Source of the DNA: Prorocentrum cordatum
Lineage: Eukaryota; Sar; Dinophyceae; Prorocentrales; Prorocentraceae
Length of the DNA: 45,000 bases
Assembly: GCA_963575745.1 (NCBI GenBank)
Contig: CAUYUJ010020281.1
Location: 1,328,869 to 1,373,868, forward strand
Reading direction: 5' to 3'
A program made the position numbers and the translations under genes. Positions 20,096 to 29,344 of this stretch are shown here, one piece after another. The notes beneath the pieces are model-generated. The model was not told the DNA's origin, did not search any database, and was given only the letters and a program-made list of their open reading frames with translations. Position 1 is the stretch's first letter, and every line of letters begins with the position of its first letter.

Positions 20096-21145
20096 ATGGC
20101 TCCTCGTCGTGCTGCTGCTGATGAACCTTGGATATGCAAGTCGTGTGTCCATTCAGTCACTGGCAAGCCGTGGTTCAATGCGGGAGGGTCGTCGTACTGC
20201 AAGCAGTGTCAACTCCACAAGCCGGTGGTGTTCAAAGAGTACAAGCGAGGCAAAAACCCCAGCGCCCATGCTGCGGGCACTAAGGGCTCTGGCTCAGTCG
20301 ACAAAGGCCTCGCGGCTCGTTGCGCACAGCTCGAAGAACAAATCAAGCGGCTCACCTCGGAGAAGGCCGAGCCCACGCCACCGCCACCATGGGCGCAATC
20401 ACAGCCTGACGGTGCGGAAGACAAGCGCAAGCGCATCAAGGAACTGGACGGCATCATCCGCGTGCTCTCGCCTGATAAGGACGCGACGGTGCTGGCCACT
20501 TTCAAGAATGAGAGGGAGACCTTGGAGCGGGAGCTGTTCGACGGGCGCCCGATCGAGGACCAAGCTCGGTCTTTGGCGGCCAAGCTCCAACATGCGAGGT
20601 CCCAGGAGTCTAGCGCGCGCAAGTCGGTCGAAGAGCAGAGGGCCAAGATCCAGGAGCTGCAGGGGCACTTGGACAAGGCCGAGACAAAGCTCGTGGAGGC
20701 CTCAGCCGAGGTGGTCAGGCTCGAGGAGGAGACGCGCAAGGCCATGTCCCAGGCGCGCCCGCCCGAGCAGCAGCGGCCGCCCACGCTCCACGAGATGCTC
20801 CCTGGGTTCGCAGTGTCGGTGGAGCAGCTGGGGCGCGTCGCCAGCACTCTGGGCTTGGGGCCTGATCTTACTGCTGGGCTGCAAGCTATGGCGGAGACGG
20901 TCACCAAGTTGCAGCAGGCGCCGCAGGCAAAGCCGCCCCCGCCTCAGACTGCATAACCACCTACACAAGAGCCTGATCAAGCCGAACCCCCTGACATTGA
21001 GATGGAGGAGGCAGACATGCGGGCGACGCTCAACGCGGCAGGTATCCCCACGGACGAAAGTGTCTCTGCCGAGGCGGTCACGGAACGGTTCAAGCGGTTC
21101 CAGACGACGTACATCGAGGCGTGCAAGCGGGCTCGCAAACAATAG
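20096..21145 (+). pseudogene. LINE ORF1, nucleic-acid-binding coiled-coil protein, with one in-frame stop
   Basis: Starts at ATG 20096. The intact part is 286 codons to a TAA at 20954-20956; the same frame then continues for 62 sense codons to TAG at 21143-21145. The tail after the stop is clearly protein-like (acidic DIEMEEADMRATLNAAG, then ERFKRFQTTYIEACKRARKQ), so the TAA is read as a nonsense mutation. Residues 12-41 contain C14-x2-C17-x17-C35-x2-C38-x2-H41 with flanking Trp and Lys, a small zinc-binding module. Residues about 72-90 and 155-218 are heptad-like and Glu/Lys/Arg-rich, a likely coiled coil for multimerisation. LINE ORF1 proteins bind the element RNA; that role is inferred from position and composition, not from a recognised ORF1 fold. 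Confidence 0.75.
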
Positions 21146-21188
21146 CGTCGTCATCTTTGGGCTCTGTATCTTACTCAGTTCAGCGGCA

Positions 21189-22707
21189 ATGACGGCAAGC
21201 AATGACGGGTCCCTTCGAAGCGGGGTATCAGCTTCATCTGCAACCTCTCCGAGGACTACGACGTCGGCGGCGTGTGCTACACCGTGCGCAAGCGTCTCTT
21301 GGGAAGATTCTGATGTTATTGGCACGGGTTGGCTACCCTCAGGGAGGCTCACTCGGCTTGCCGAGCAGAGGCCTGGGGCGGAACCCCGTGCACCGTGCAC
21401 GTCACAGAGTGCGGCGTCTTCTGCGGCATCGGCAAGCGTCTCTTGGGATGAGAATGCTATTGGCACGTGTTGGCTACCCTCAGCACCGCTCACTCGGCTG
21501 GCCGAGCAGAGCGCTGAGGTGGAACCCCGTGCATCGCGTACCTCGCAGAGTGCGGCTTCTGCTTCACAGATGGGGTGTGCTTCCTCGGCGTTCTCGGCTC
21601 CAGGGGGTACGCATTGCTCACCGTCCGTCGTCGGCGGGCAAGCAGCATTGAGGACAACTGAGGGCGGAGAGTACCGACCGTTGGAGGCCCCAGGCCCCCA
21701 CGGCACGCACCACTCACCCTCTTCGCCTCGCTGCGAGCCTGCTGCGACATTGGACGGCAGAGGGTACCGACCTGCTGGAGCCATGGTGGGATCAAACATG
21801 GACGGTGAGTACGACCCGTTCGAGTTTCTTGATGCCGAGCGGGAGGCCGACGACCTCGTTTCCACTTTTTGCCCGAGCCTCTCGAAAATACGTGAATCAG
21901 GACGCGATGAAGCAGCAGGCGCAGCTTCGTCATTTCCCTCTGCCCCCGCTGATGAACATTTGGATCTCGGGCGCGGTAGCGTGAGCGTCGGGTCTGATAT
22001 ATCTAAGCCGGGTGAGTTGGAGGGCAAATTTTCTCCACCTGCCATCGCAGGCACAATTCTGTCGGTGAATGCGAGCTCTTTCGGTCCGTTGTTCGACTTT
22101 CTGGCCGTGGTGAAGGCAAAGATCATTTGCGCGCAGGAGACGAGGATCGTGGAGTCACGCCTCGGGGAGTTCCAACACCGAGCCAAGGACCTCGGCTTCC
22201 ACGGCATGCGGGCACCAGCCTTGGCGACCAACGCCAAGGGCCCGCAGGCCAACCACTGTGGAGTTGCAATCCTGGTGCCCACGAATGTGATGATCACGAA
22301 GCCTCCCGACGGCGACCCCATTGTTTATCCAGGCAGAGTGGTGGCCAGCTTTGTCAATTGGGGAGTCCCTGGTGGTGTGATTGTGGTCAGTGCATACTTG
22401 GTGACAAGCATCGGCCTGACAGGTGAGAATATTTCCATACTTTGGGCCATCGCTCAGAGAGCTGCTTCTTGGAATGCTGCGGGCTTTGACTGGATCTTAG
22501 CTGGTGACTGGAATTCTGATATAGCAGCTCTGGATGCGAGGAGGTGGATTGAGTCTCTGGCTGGGCTGTCTTACACTCCACCGTCGGCCACGTGCTGCAA
22601 GGAGGACGGCAACTCGACGATTGACTATTTCATTGCGTGTGCAAATTTGTCGTCACGGCTCGGTGCAGCAGCGGTGGTGGACACGTGCGGCACCATACCC
22701 CCCCCCG
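21189..22707 (+). pseudogene. LINE ORF2 part 1: N-terminal region and APE-type endonuclease (EEP)
   Basis: First ATG after ORF1 is at 21189, 43 nt beyond the ORF1 stop; no upstream stop limits the frame, so the start is uncertain. About 290 codons of Ser/Ala/Glu-rich sequence include an internal direct duplication (21288 and 21432, 144-bp offset, both copies encoding SVSW, GT/CWLPS, LTRLAEQ, EPRA and TSQSAAS). The endonuclease follows: the metal-binding Glu in CAQETRI (22137-22139), GDWNSD with Asp at 22506-22508, and STIDYF (about 22614-22631). The final catalytic His lies in PHYPVSIDL, which is in the next frame. The frame breaks at a run of nine C (22698-22706), consistent with one extra C. 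This nuclease would nick the target DNA to prime reverse transcription. Confidence 0.85.
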
Positions 22708-24416
22708 CACTACCCAGTAAGCATCGATCTCCTGGGCAGCGATAGGCCAGCGTGGTGTCTTGTGCCAGACGAGCCGAGGGCATTCCCAGTTATTCCTCCA
22801 TGTGGGTGCGCGAGGTTCCCGTACCCGTGGGATGCTGTTGATCATATCTTCTTGGAAGTGAAGGAGGTTTCAGATCTTGCCCGAGTTTGGGGCACTGTGC
22901 TTGACGGAGTCGATTTTGAGTTGGCTGGGCGCTATGACAAAGTTGACAAAGAGGCGACTCCTTTCGTCGGGCGTTCGGGCCCTCCACGTTTCAAGTGGAA
23001 GCTGTTGGCTTGGGAACCTCCGCGCCGTCGTACTTATCGCGAGCCAAAGGTCTATGCGTGGGCGACGGTCAAAAGATGGTGTCAGCATCTCAGGTCGGAG
23101 CGTGATCGACTGGGCAGGTTCTGTCAACGGTTACAGTTGGCTTCGGTGGTCTGCCAGCTTACGCCCCTGCAGTACACCAAGGTGCTGCAGGCTTTCTACG
23201 AGGTGGACCAGTACTGCCGTAGGATCGTTGGCGACAAGAAGACCTGCCACCACTTGGACCAGGACACCGTCGACTTTCTGCGGCGAGGCTTGGGCATGAT
23301 CGGCGACGCCGACTTCGACTCAGGTCTGGACAACATCATTCTGAAGGCCGACGCGGTGTTGAAGGCCGCGAGGTCGGTCTCGGAGCAGGCTCGGCGTGGC
23401 TGGGCCAAGCAGGCGTTCCTGGGAGGGGCCAGTCAGGCCCACGCTGCCTCCAAGGTGCGCGGCAAGCAGGAGCAGCTCAACTTTGACGTGAACGCCCAGC
23501 CGCACCTGCTGGCAAACCACACTCTCGACGTGTGGGGGGGCGCCTGGCGACACCATGACTTGTCGCCCCCAGAGCTGCCGTTAGGCCATGATAGCTGGCC
23601 TGCTCTGCCCGAGCTCGACCACCACCAAGTGCGGGCTGCCATTCGCAAGTTTTCGACGCGTACGGCAGCTGGGCCGAGCCGTATTTCACCTAGATGCCTG
23701 GACTCTCTGTCGGACCAGGCGCTCGAGCGCATCGCCAAGATGTGTTTGCTTTTCGAGCAGTGGCTGTCCTGGCCTCCTGAGCGAGTTTATAGTGAGATGG
23801 TTCGCTTACCTAAACCAGATGGGGATACACGCTTGATTGTGTTATCTCATGCGCTGGTTCGCCTTTGGGGCAAACTCAGGAGACCAGTCTCGGCAGCGTG
23901 GCAGGCCGGCTACCAGCGCGACCAGATGTGGGGCACGAGAGCGGGCCACACGTCCACAGATTCAGCTTTTGATCATAATATTCAGCAGGAGGTGGCGCAG
24001 TTGTTGGGGGAACATACTTGTACAATCTTATTAGATATGAGCAAATGTTATGATATGGTTGACCCACATGCGCTGCTCCGAGAAGGCCAGGCTCTTGGGT
24101 TTCCACTGCGTCTTCTTTGGCTCCTCATTCAGAGCTATCAACAGCCCCGTCGAATAAGGGCCTTTGGGAGCGTTTCTCGAGCTTTTCGGTCCTTCCAGGG
24201 GATCCTGGCAGGGTGTACCCACGCCACATATGTCCTGTACCTGCTCACCTATAGGTCGGTGCAGAGGGTCTCGAAGGTCTCCCCCACGGTGACCCCGAGG
24301 ACGCTCATGGACGATATAGGGCTCCAGCATACCTCCCAGGACCCCAAGGAGGCCAAGTACCTTGCTCTTGCAGCGAAAGGTTTCATCCAGGACTCCAAGG
24401 GCCTCGGCATGATCTT
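22708..24416 (+). pseudogene. LINE ORF2 part 2: linker and reverse transcriptase
   Basis: Continues from the C-run shift with the endonuclease's HYPVSIDL, a linker of ~270 residues, then the reverse transcriptase from about 23605. Visible blocks: PPERVYSEMVRLPKPDGDTRLIVL (fingers; about 23773-23844), motif A LLDMSKCYD with Asp at 24034-24036, motif B region FQGILAGCTHATY (about 24193-24231), motif C LMDD with Asp-Asp at 24310-24315. All three catalytic aspartates are present; the motif is LMDD rather than the common FADD or YADD. The frame is lost between about 24411 and 24417, where one missing base would rejoin it to the downstream frame that begins EESKSGAVAGSRKFWKG. Confidence 0.9.
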
Positions 24417-26831
24417 GAGGAGTCGAAGTCTGGGGCTGTTGCTGGTTCTCGGAAGTTCTGGAAGGGGGTGCAGCACTACATGGGCTCCATGAAGATCCCG
24501 TACAAGGGCCACATGAGGAACCTAGGTCACGAGCTCACGGGGCCCAAGGTTATTCGGGGCATGGAAAAGAAGCGTCTCAAACAGCTTAGAGAGAGGAAGG
24601 CGAGGTTTTCCATGCTGAAGTCTGCGGTCGGCAAGGTCTCGACGGCTTTGTGGCGCACAGGCGCCCTTCCATCAGTGGCGCATGGTGCTGCAGTTGTTGG
24701 TGTAAGTGACGTTGCACTTCGAGAGCTGCGTCTTTTCGCGGCCGTCTTGAACGGCGCGCCAGGCAGATTTAACACTGGTGTGACCGCCTACTTGATCAGC
24801 CACAAAAGTGAACTCTACGATCCTATCTACCACGCCACAATAGCCATAGTTATTAAACTTGCGGAGTGGGTCTGGGACGGTAGAATATCCGACAGTCGTC
24901 TACATCGGGCTTGGGAGGCTCTCCGAGATAAGATCGGCACTCTGTCCTGGGCTAACACTCGGGGCCCGATCGGGGCCTGCTGGTTGACGTTACGACGTAT
25001 TGGTTGGAACTTAGTATCTAGTCATATGGTGGCTGATGATCTAGGCAATGTTTTCGACTTGCGTGTGATGTGCCCTGCCGGCCTGAAGGTTTTCCTCACC
25101 CAGGGGATCCAGCGTTGGCAGGACGAGCGGCTGCTAAAGCATTTTTATACTGCTGAGCCTGATGATCAGATATGGCATCGAGGCTTACGCAACTCGGTGA
25201 AGAGTATCAAGTGTGTTCGTAGACTTGGGGCCCTCCAAGCGCACTGGTCAGGGAACCTCCCCATACCTCAGCTCCAAGATGCCCGTCAAAAGATCCCAAT
25301 CAGGCCGTGTGCAGCTTGTGGGGCCCAGTCTCAGGGTATTTGGGGCCACGTGCTCTACGATTGCCCCGAGCTGCTCACGCAGCGCCAGGCCTTCTTGGAC
25401 ATCTCAGAGTACTTGGAGGCAACCAGAGGCATGCTCTTGAAGGGGGGCGAGTGGCATGAGGGGTGTCTGGCTTGGGAGTCCAACTACCTGGTCTTTGGGG
25501 CCCCCGCTCCTCCTGCGGGTATCCCTGGGCTCGACACTATAAGTTCGGAAGTTCTCTTGTGGGGCGACACCGATGGGCCTTGGGGCCCCAAGAGCTACAC
25601 CGACGGTTCGGGCTTCGCCTCCAGCGTTCCAGAGACTAGGCGGTGTGGGTACTCATGCATCCAGCTGGACCCCAAGACCCTGCTGCCAGTCCGTGCGGTA
25701 TACGGACCGCTGCCCTTCTATGTGCAGACCGTTGGCCGTGCTGAGAGATGTGCTATCAAAATGGGTTTGGGATTTCATCATGATCATGAGTTGTTCGTGT
25801 CAGACCTTCTGGGGCTGGTAACAGAGGGCAAGTCTTGGGATCAATCTCTTCAGCACGGCCGAGGCAAACATGCCAAGATATGGCGCGAATTTTTTCAGGT
25901 GGCTCGGCGTCGTGTGCTCGAGTACCCAATCCGTTTTGAGTGGACTCCCGCACACCGTGATCCCGACAGTGTGCTGGATAACCCTGATGAGTTGGAGAAC
26001 TGGCTCGGCAATGCCTGGGCTGATTACTTCGCCAAGGCAGGTGCGGCGCATCACATGATCGCCAACACGATCTCGGAGTCGCTCACAGAGGCTTTGAAAA
26101 ACCATAAGGCCGCGCTGCAGTTTGTGTCGTGGGCATGTTTACGCGTCATTGTCTCGGAGAGTTGGGGCCGAGGTCCTCCGCCGCCCGTTCAGGATCCAGA
26201 GGCTCTTGAGGTTCTGCGTCAGCCAGTCTTGTTCGGCCGTGATTCAGATCATGATCTATGGTGGTGCAGGAGACTCAAGGAGCACAGGTGCAGGGTATGT
26301 GGGAGATCGGCTCGCTCGGATTCGACTCTAGCTTGGCTTAGGACGGGTTCGGGAAGGAAATGTGAGCCCTCTAGCCTCCAGCGCCTGGCCTGTGCAGAAT
26401 GGTTTAAGAATTCGGGGGAGGTCTGGGTCAAAGTGTCGGACCCCCGTATTGCCCCGTCCCAAAAGCTCGCCGCGGACGTTCTGGGCGAGGGGCCTCGCGA
26501 GGCCTCGGAGGAACCCCTTCCTGGGCCTGTGGACCCTCCCCAGCAGCGAGAGATCGGCGAGGCTTCAAATAGTTCGGGGTCGACCGAGCTAATAGCCGAG
26601 TTTGCGGCTCTGGGCCACGATGTTTTCTGTGTGAATTCGGTCTATTGTTGCCGTAAGTGTGCTGGCACGACGACCCTCGAAACTTCTCGGAGCGTTCGGA
26701 AGCTCCGTCTTCCTTGTGCTGGGCTCTCAGAGAATCCGAGCACGAGGGCAAACCAGCTGGGGTTGATCGATAGGATCTTCCACGGCCGCCAAGGGCGCTC
26801 CAAGCGCCCCGAGGGCAAAGCGCAGACGTAA
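24417..26831 (+). pseudogene. LINE ORF2 part 3: RT thumb, zinc knuckle, RNase H and C-terminal Cys motifs
   Basis: A single open frame of about 805 codons to TAA at 26829-26831. It starts with the RT thumb region. At about 25309-25370 a CAACGAQSQGIWGHVLYDC motif gives C-x2-C-x9-H-x4-C, a zinc knuckle of the kind found after LINE RTs. RNase H follows with TDGSG (Asp 25602-25604), GRAERC (Glu 25743-25745), VSDLLG (Asp 25803-25805), WTPAHR (His) and AWADYFAKAGA (Asp 26022-26024), so the active site is complete. The last ~250 residues contain further pairs, CRVCGRS and a CVNSVYCCRKC cluster, of unknown role. RNase H would remove the RNA template after first-strand synthesis. Confidence 0.9.
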
Positions 26832-26996
26832 CTCGTCTTGCTTTTCCTGGGAGCGGTTTCACGGCGTCGGTTTTCCCTGGCCCTCGCTCGCCCTCTCAGT
26901 ACATATTATTTCCGCCGCTTCGCGGCCCCCTCAGGGTTCTCATTTGTTCCTGAGGCGTGTTCGACTCGGACGCGCTCTCAGCGGCCCTCACCCTCA
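26832..26996 (+). other. LINE 3' UTR
   Basis: Sequence between the ORF2 stop and the CCT microsatellite. It contains no poly(A), no polyadenylation-like tail and no short terminal repeat of its own; it ends in CCCTCACCCTCA and grades into CCCCCCTCC. The true 3' boundary may be hidden in the microsatellite. Confidence 0.55.
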
Positions 26997-27240
26997 CCCC
27001 CCTCCTCCTCCCCCTCCCCCTGCTCCTCCTCCTCCTCATCCTCCTCCTCCTTTCCCTCCTCCTCCTCCTCCTCCTCCTCCTTCTCCTCTCCTCCTTTCCC
27101 TCCCACCCCTCCTCATCCCCCTCCTCCCCCTCCTCTACCTCCTCCTCCTCCTCCTCCTCCCCTCCTCCTCCTCCTCCTCCTCCTCCTCCTCCTCCTCCTC
27201 CTCCTCCCCCCTCCTCATCCTCCTCCTTTCCCTCCTTGCC
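26997..27240 (+). repeat. CCT microsatellite, 3' flank of the LINE
   Basis: CCT triplets with interruptions; the first 80 bases align without gaps to 19801-19880 with three mismatches. After about 27080 the two tracts diverge. Frames here encode poly-Pro, poly-Ser or poly-Leu and are not genes. Confidence 0.95.
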
Positions 27241-27288
27241 CTCCCCCCCCGTCCCCCCCACCCTCGCCCTCCTTGTTCAAAAGTCCCC

Positions 27289-27374
27289 GTCGCCGTCCTC
27301 GCCATGATCGTCCTCGTCGCCGTCCTCGCCGTCGCCGTCGCCGTCGCCGTCACCGTCGCCTTCGCCGTCGACGC

Positions 27375-27414
<40 letters not shown>

Positions 27415-27415
27415 A

Positions 27416-27448
<33 letters not shown>

Positions 27449-27530
27449 TCGTCGTCGTCGCATCGCCGTTGCCGTCGCCATCGCTGCCATCGTCCTCGTC
27501 GTCGTCGTCGTCTTCTTTGTCGTGGGGCCC
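27289..27530 (+). repeat. GTC/GCC triplet microsatellite
   Basis: Runs of GTCGCC, then GTC, with GTCATC interruptions. Reading frames give Val/Ala-, Ser/Pro- or Arg-rich strings by chance. Confidence 0.9.
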
Positions 27531-27960
27531 CGGCCTATCGAAACGCGCTCTGGGCGCATCGTGGGCGGCAAGTGCTGGCCGTTCAGGCGCGCCTGGGGGG
27601 GGATGCAAGAGGGGGAGGAGGAGCATAAGGGGTGAGGAAGCAGGATGCGAGGTGATGGGAGGAAAGGGTGGATGGGGAGGGAGGAGAGCGGGAAGAACTG
27701 AAGAGCGCAGGGAGGAAAGGAAGCGGAGAGGGTGGAGTGCGAGGGATCACAGAACCGAAGGGCCTTGGGGGAGAGGAGGCGCCCACGAGGCGCCCACGGG
27801 CGGCACCGTGGCGAAACCTCGGCGGCGAACCCAGCGCAAGGGGCGCCCATCCGGCCCCCGCGGGCGGCAACGTGCCAGAAAACCTCGGCAGACCCACCCA
27901 ACACACGGGGCGCCTGTGAGGCACTGGCGGGCGGCAGCGCGGCGAGACCACGGCAGAACC

Positions 27961-28152
27961 AGAAGAAGACAGCAGCACATAAACATAAACTTTTGACGCT
28001 CCGCGCGGATTTCTTGGATCCGCGCTGCGCCCCCCTCCCTGGCGAGCGGAGCGCGCCGGGGGCGGCGAGGGAGGCGCCGCCAGGGGGGCTCCCAGCACGG
28101 GTCCGAGAAATCCGCGCGGAGCGCCAAAGGTTGATGCTTACGTGTTGTTCAT
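27961..28152. mobile_element. Hairpin (MITE-like) element, copy B
   Basis: Inverted repeat arms: left ATAAACATAAACTTTT, GACGCTCCGCGCGGATTTC, TTGGATCCGCGCTG; right arm in reverse complement GTAAGCATCAACC, TTTGGCGCTCCGCGCGG, ATTTCTCGGACCCGTGCTG. It shares arm and loop sequence (GGCGCCGCCAGGGGGG-like) with copy A at 12420-12620. It interrupts a unit of the 67-bp minisatellite, so the empty site is visible next door. No clear target-site duplication (ACC/TCC only). Confidence 0.7.
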
Positions 28153-28335
28153 CCAGCGCACGGGGCGCCCACGAGGCGCCCGCGGGCGGCAGCGTGGCCG
28201 AGACTCTGGGGGCCCACCTGGCGCGCAGCGGGGGCGCCCAGGAGGCGCCGGCGGGCAGCAGCGCGGCTGTGACCCCTGGGCGGACCCGCCCAGCGCACGG
28301 GGACGCGCCTTCGAGGCGCCCGCGGGCGGCAGCAG

Positions 28336-28547
28336 GGCAGGAGGAGGAGGAGGAGGAGGAGGGAGGAGGAGGAGGAGGAGGAGGAGGAGGAGGAGGGGGA
28401 GGAGGAGGAGGAGGAGGGGGAGGAGGAGGAGGAGGGGGAGGAGGAGGAGAAGGGGGAGGAGGAGGAGGAGGAGGAGGAGGAGGAGGAGCAGCAGGAAGAG
28501 GAGGTAGAGCAGGAGGAGGAGGAGGAGGAGGAGGCGGAGGAAGCCTC
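28336..28547 (+). repeat. GGA microsatellite
   Basis: Nearly pure GGA/GGAGGG triplets. It is the reverse complement of the CCT tracts elsewhere in the window. Poly-Gly and poly-Arg frames are artefacts. Confidence 0.95.
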
Positions 28548-28889
28548 GGCGGACTCATCGAGCGCACGGGGCGCCCACGAGGTGCCCACGGGCGGCGTCG
28601 CAGCCGAATCCCGGCGGACCCGTCCAACGCGTGAGTAAGACAAGCAAGAAGGCGTCGAGGCAAGCGTGGGCACACGTCGCAGTCATGCCAGCACACTGGC
28701 GATGCCAACATGCCAGCAAAACAACAATCAAAACCCATTGGCGTCCAACTCGTCAAGAGCTCGCTCTGTCGGCGTATATGTTTTGTTTTACGTTTGAGTC
28801 GTCGTCGCCGTCCTCGCTCCACCCTGGGAGCCCCGCAATTGAGTTTTGGGCTTACGCGACACCGCCGACCCCTTGGGGAACTGGCGGTT

Positions 28890-29000
28890 GTTGTGCGTGT
28901 TGCTCTCAAGGGCCTTTTGTGAGCCTTTGGAAGGTTTCTTGGAGCTCTTTTGGGGCTTCAAGAGGGGCCTCTTGGGGGCCTTTTCGGGGCCCCTTAGGCT
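28890..29000 (+). repeat. Short CTTGGGG-type phased repeat
   Basis: About ten imperfect units such as CTTTTGGGGCTT and GGCCTCTTGGGG, in the same orientation as 33240-35190. Confidence 0.5.
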
Positions 29001-29024
29001 AAAAGTATCAGCATTCGCCGTGCA

Positions 29025-29215
29025 TACATGGGGAATGGGGCGAGAACCCGCGCATACGGACGGAGGGCATCTGTCAAAACACCCGACGGCTGATTATCGA
29101 ATGGCCTTCGGCACATCCGCCACCGTGCTTGGGTTGCGGTTCTGAGGCCACTCGGATGGCCGATAGGGGTCTCATGGGAGGCGTCTCGGAGGCGTCTTGG
29201 AGGCAGTTGTTTGTT
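29025..29215. repeat. Dispersed repeat, longest copy (~190 bp)
   Basis: The left half (GACGGAGGGCATCTGTCAAAA, ACCCGACG, GATTATCGAA) matches 33014-33110. The right half (ATGGCCTTCGGCACA, CCGCCACCGTGCTTGGGTTG, AGGCCACTCGGATGG, GGGAGGCGTCTCGG) matches 34642-34755 at close to 90%. A further short match is at 44889-44955. All copies run in the same direction. Confidence 0.75.
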
Positions 29216-29344
29216 GGCCCTCCTGCGAAGGGCACTCGTTTAGAATACAACTTTGCCCGCGCGTTTTCTTCCTCAGCCGCCCACTTTCTCTTCTCCTCTT
29301 CTTTCCTGCCTCTCACCTCGCTCCTTCCTGAGTGCCAGCTTGCC

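Larger units (their letters stand above)
19919..27000 (+). mobile_element. Non-LTR retrotransposon (LINE), near full length, spliced-leader tagged
   Basis: A ~7.1-kb element. The order is spliced leader (19919-19940), 5' UTR to 20095, ORF1, 43-nt spacer, ORF2 with APE-type endonuclease, reverse transcriptase, zinc knuckle and RNase H, then a ~165-nt 3' UTR. There are no LTRs and no poly(A) tail. Flanks are CCT microsatellite on both sides with an ~80-bp near-identical block, read as a possible long target-site duplication. The domain order EEP-RT-RNase H is that of the I/R1/Tad-type LINE groups. I do not assign a clade. Coding frames are broken by one in-frame stop and two single-base shifts, but all catalytic motifs examined are present, so it is a recently inactivated copy or one with sequence errors. 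The 3' end at about 26996-27000 is set by the start of the microsatellite. Confidence 0.9.
27772..28635 (+). repeat. ~67-bp minisatellite, interrupted twice
   Basis: About seven units beginning GGGGCGCCCACGAGGCGCCC and containing GCGGGCGGCAGCGTGG, starting near 27776, 27840, 27907, 28160, 28231, 28300 and 28568. The third unit is split by the hairpin element at 27961-28152 and the sixth by a GGA expansion at 28336-28547. Confidence 0.75.

Noticed and set aside
20702-22321. A 539-codon minus-strand frame antisense to the LINE, and a plus-strand frame from 19971 that overlaps ORF1
   Set aside because: The LINE coding strand is established by domain motifs. These are shadow frames in GC-rich coding sequence. 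The frame from 19971 becomes real only as ORF2 after about 21189.
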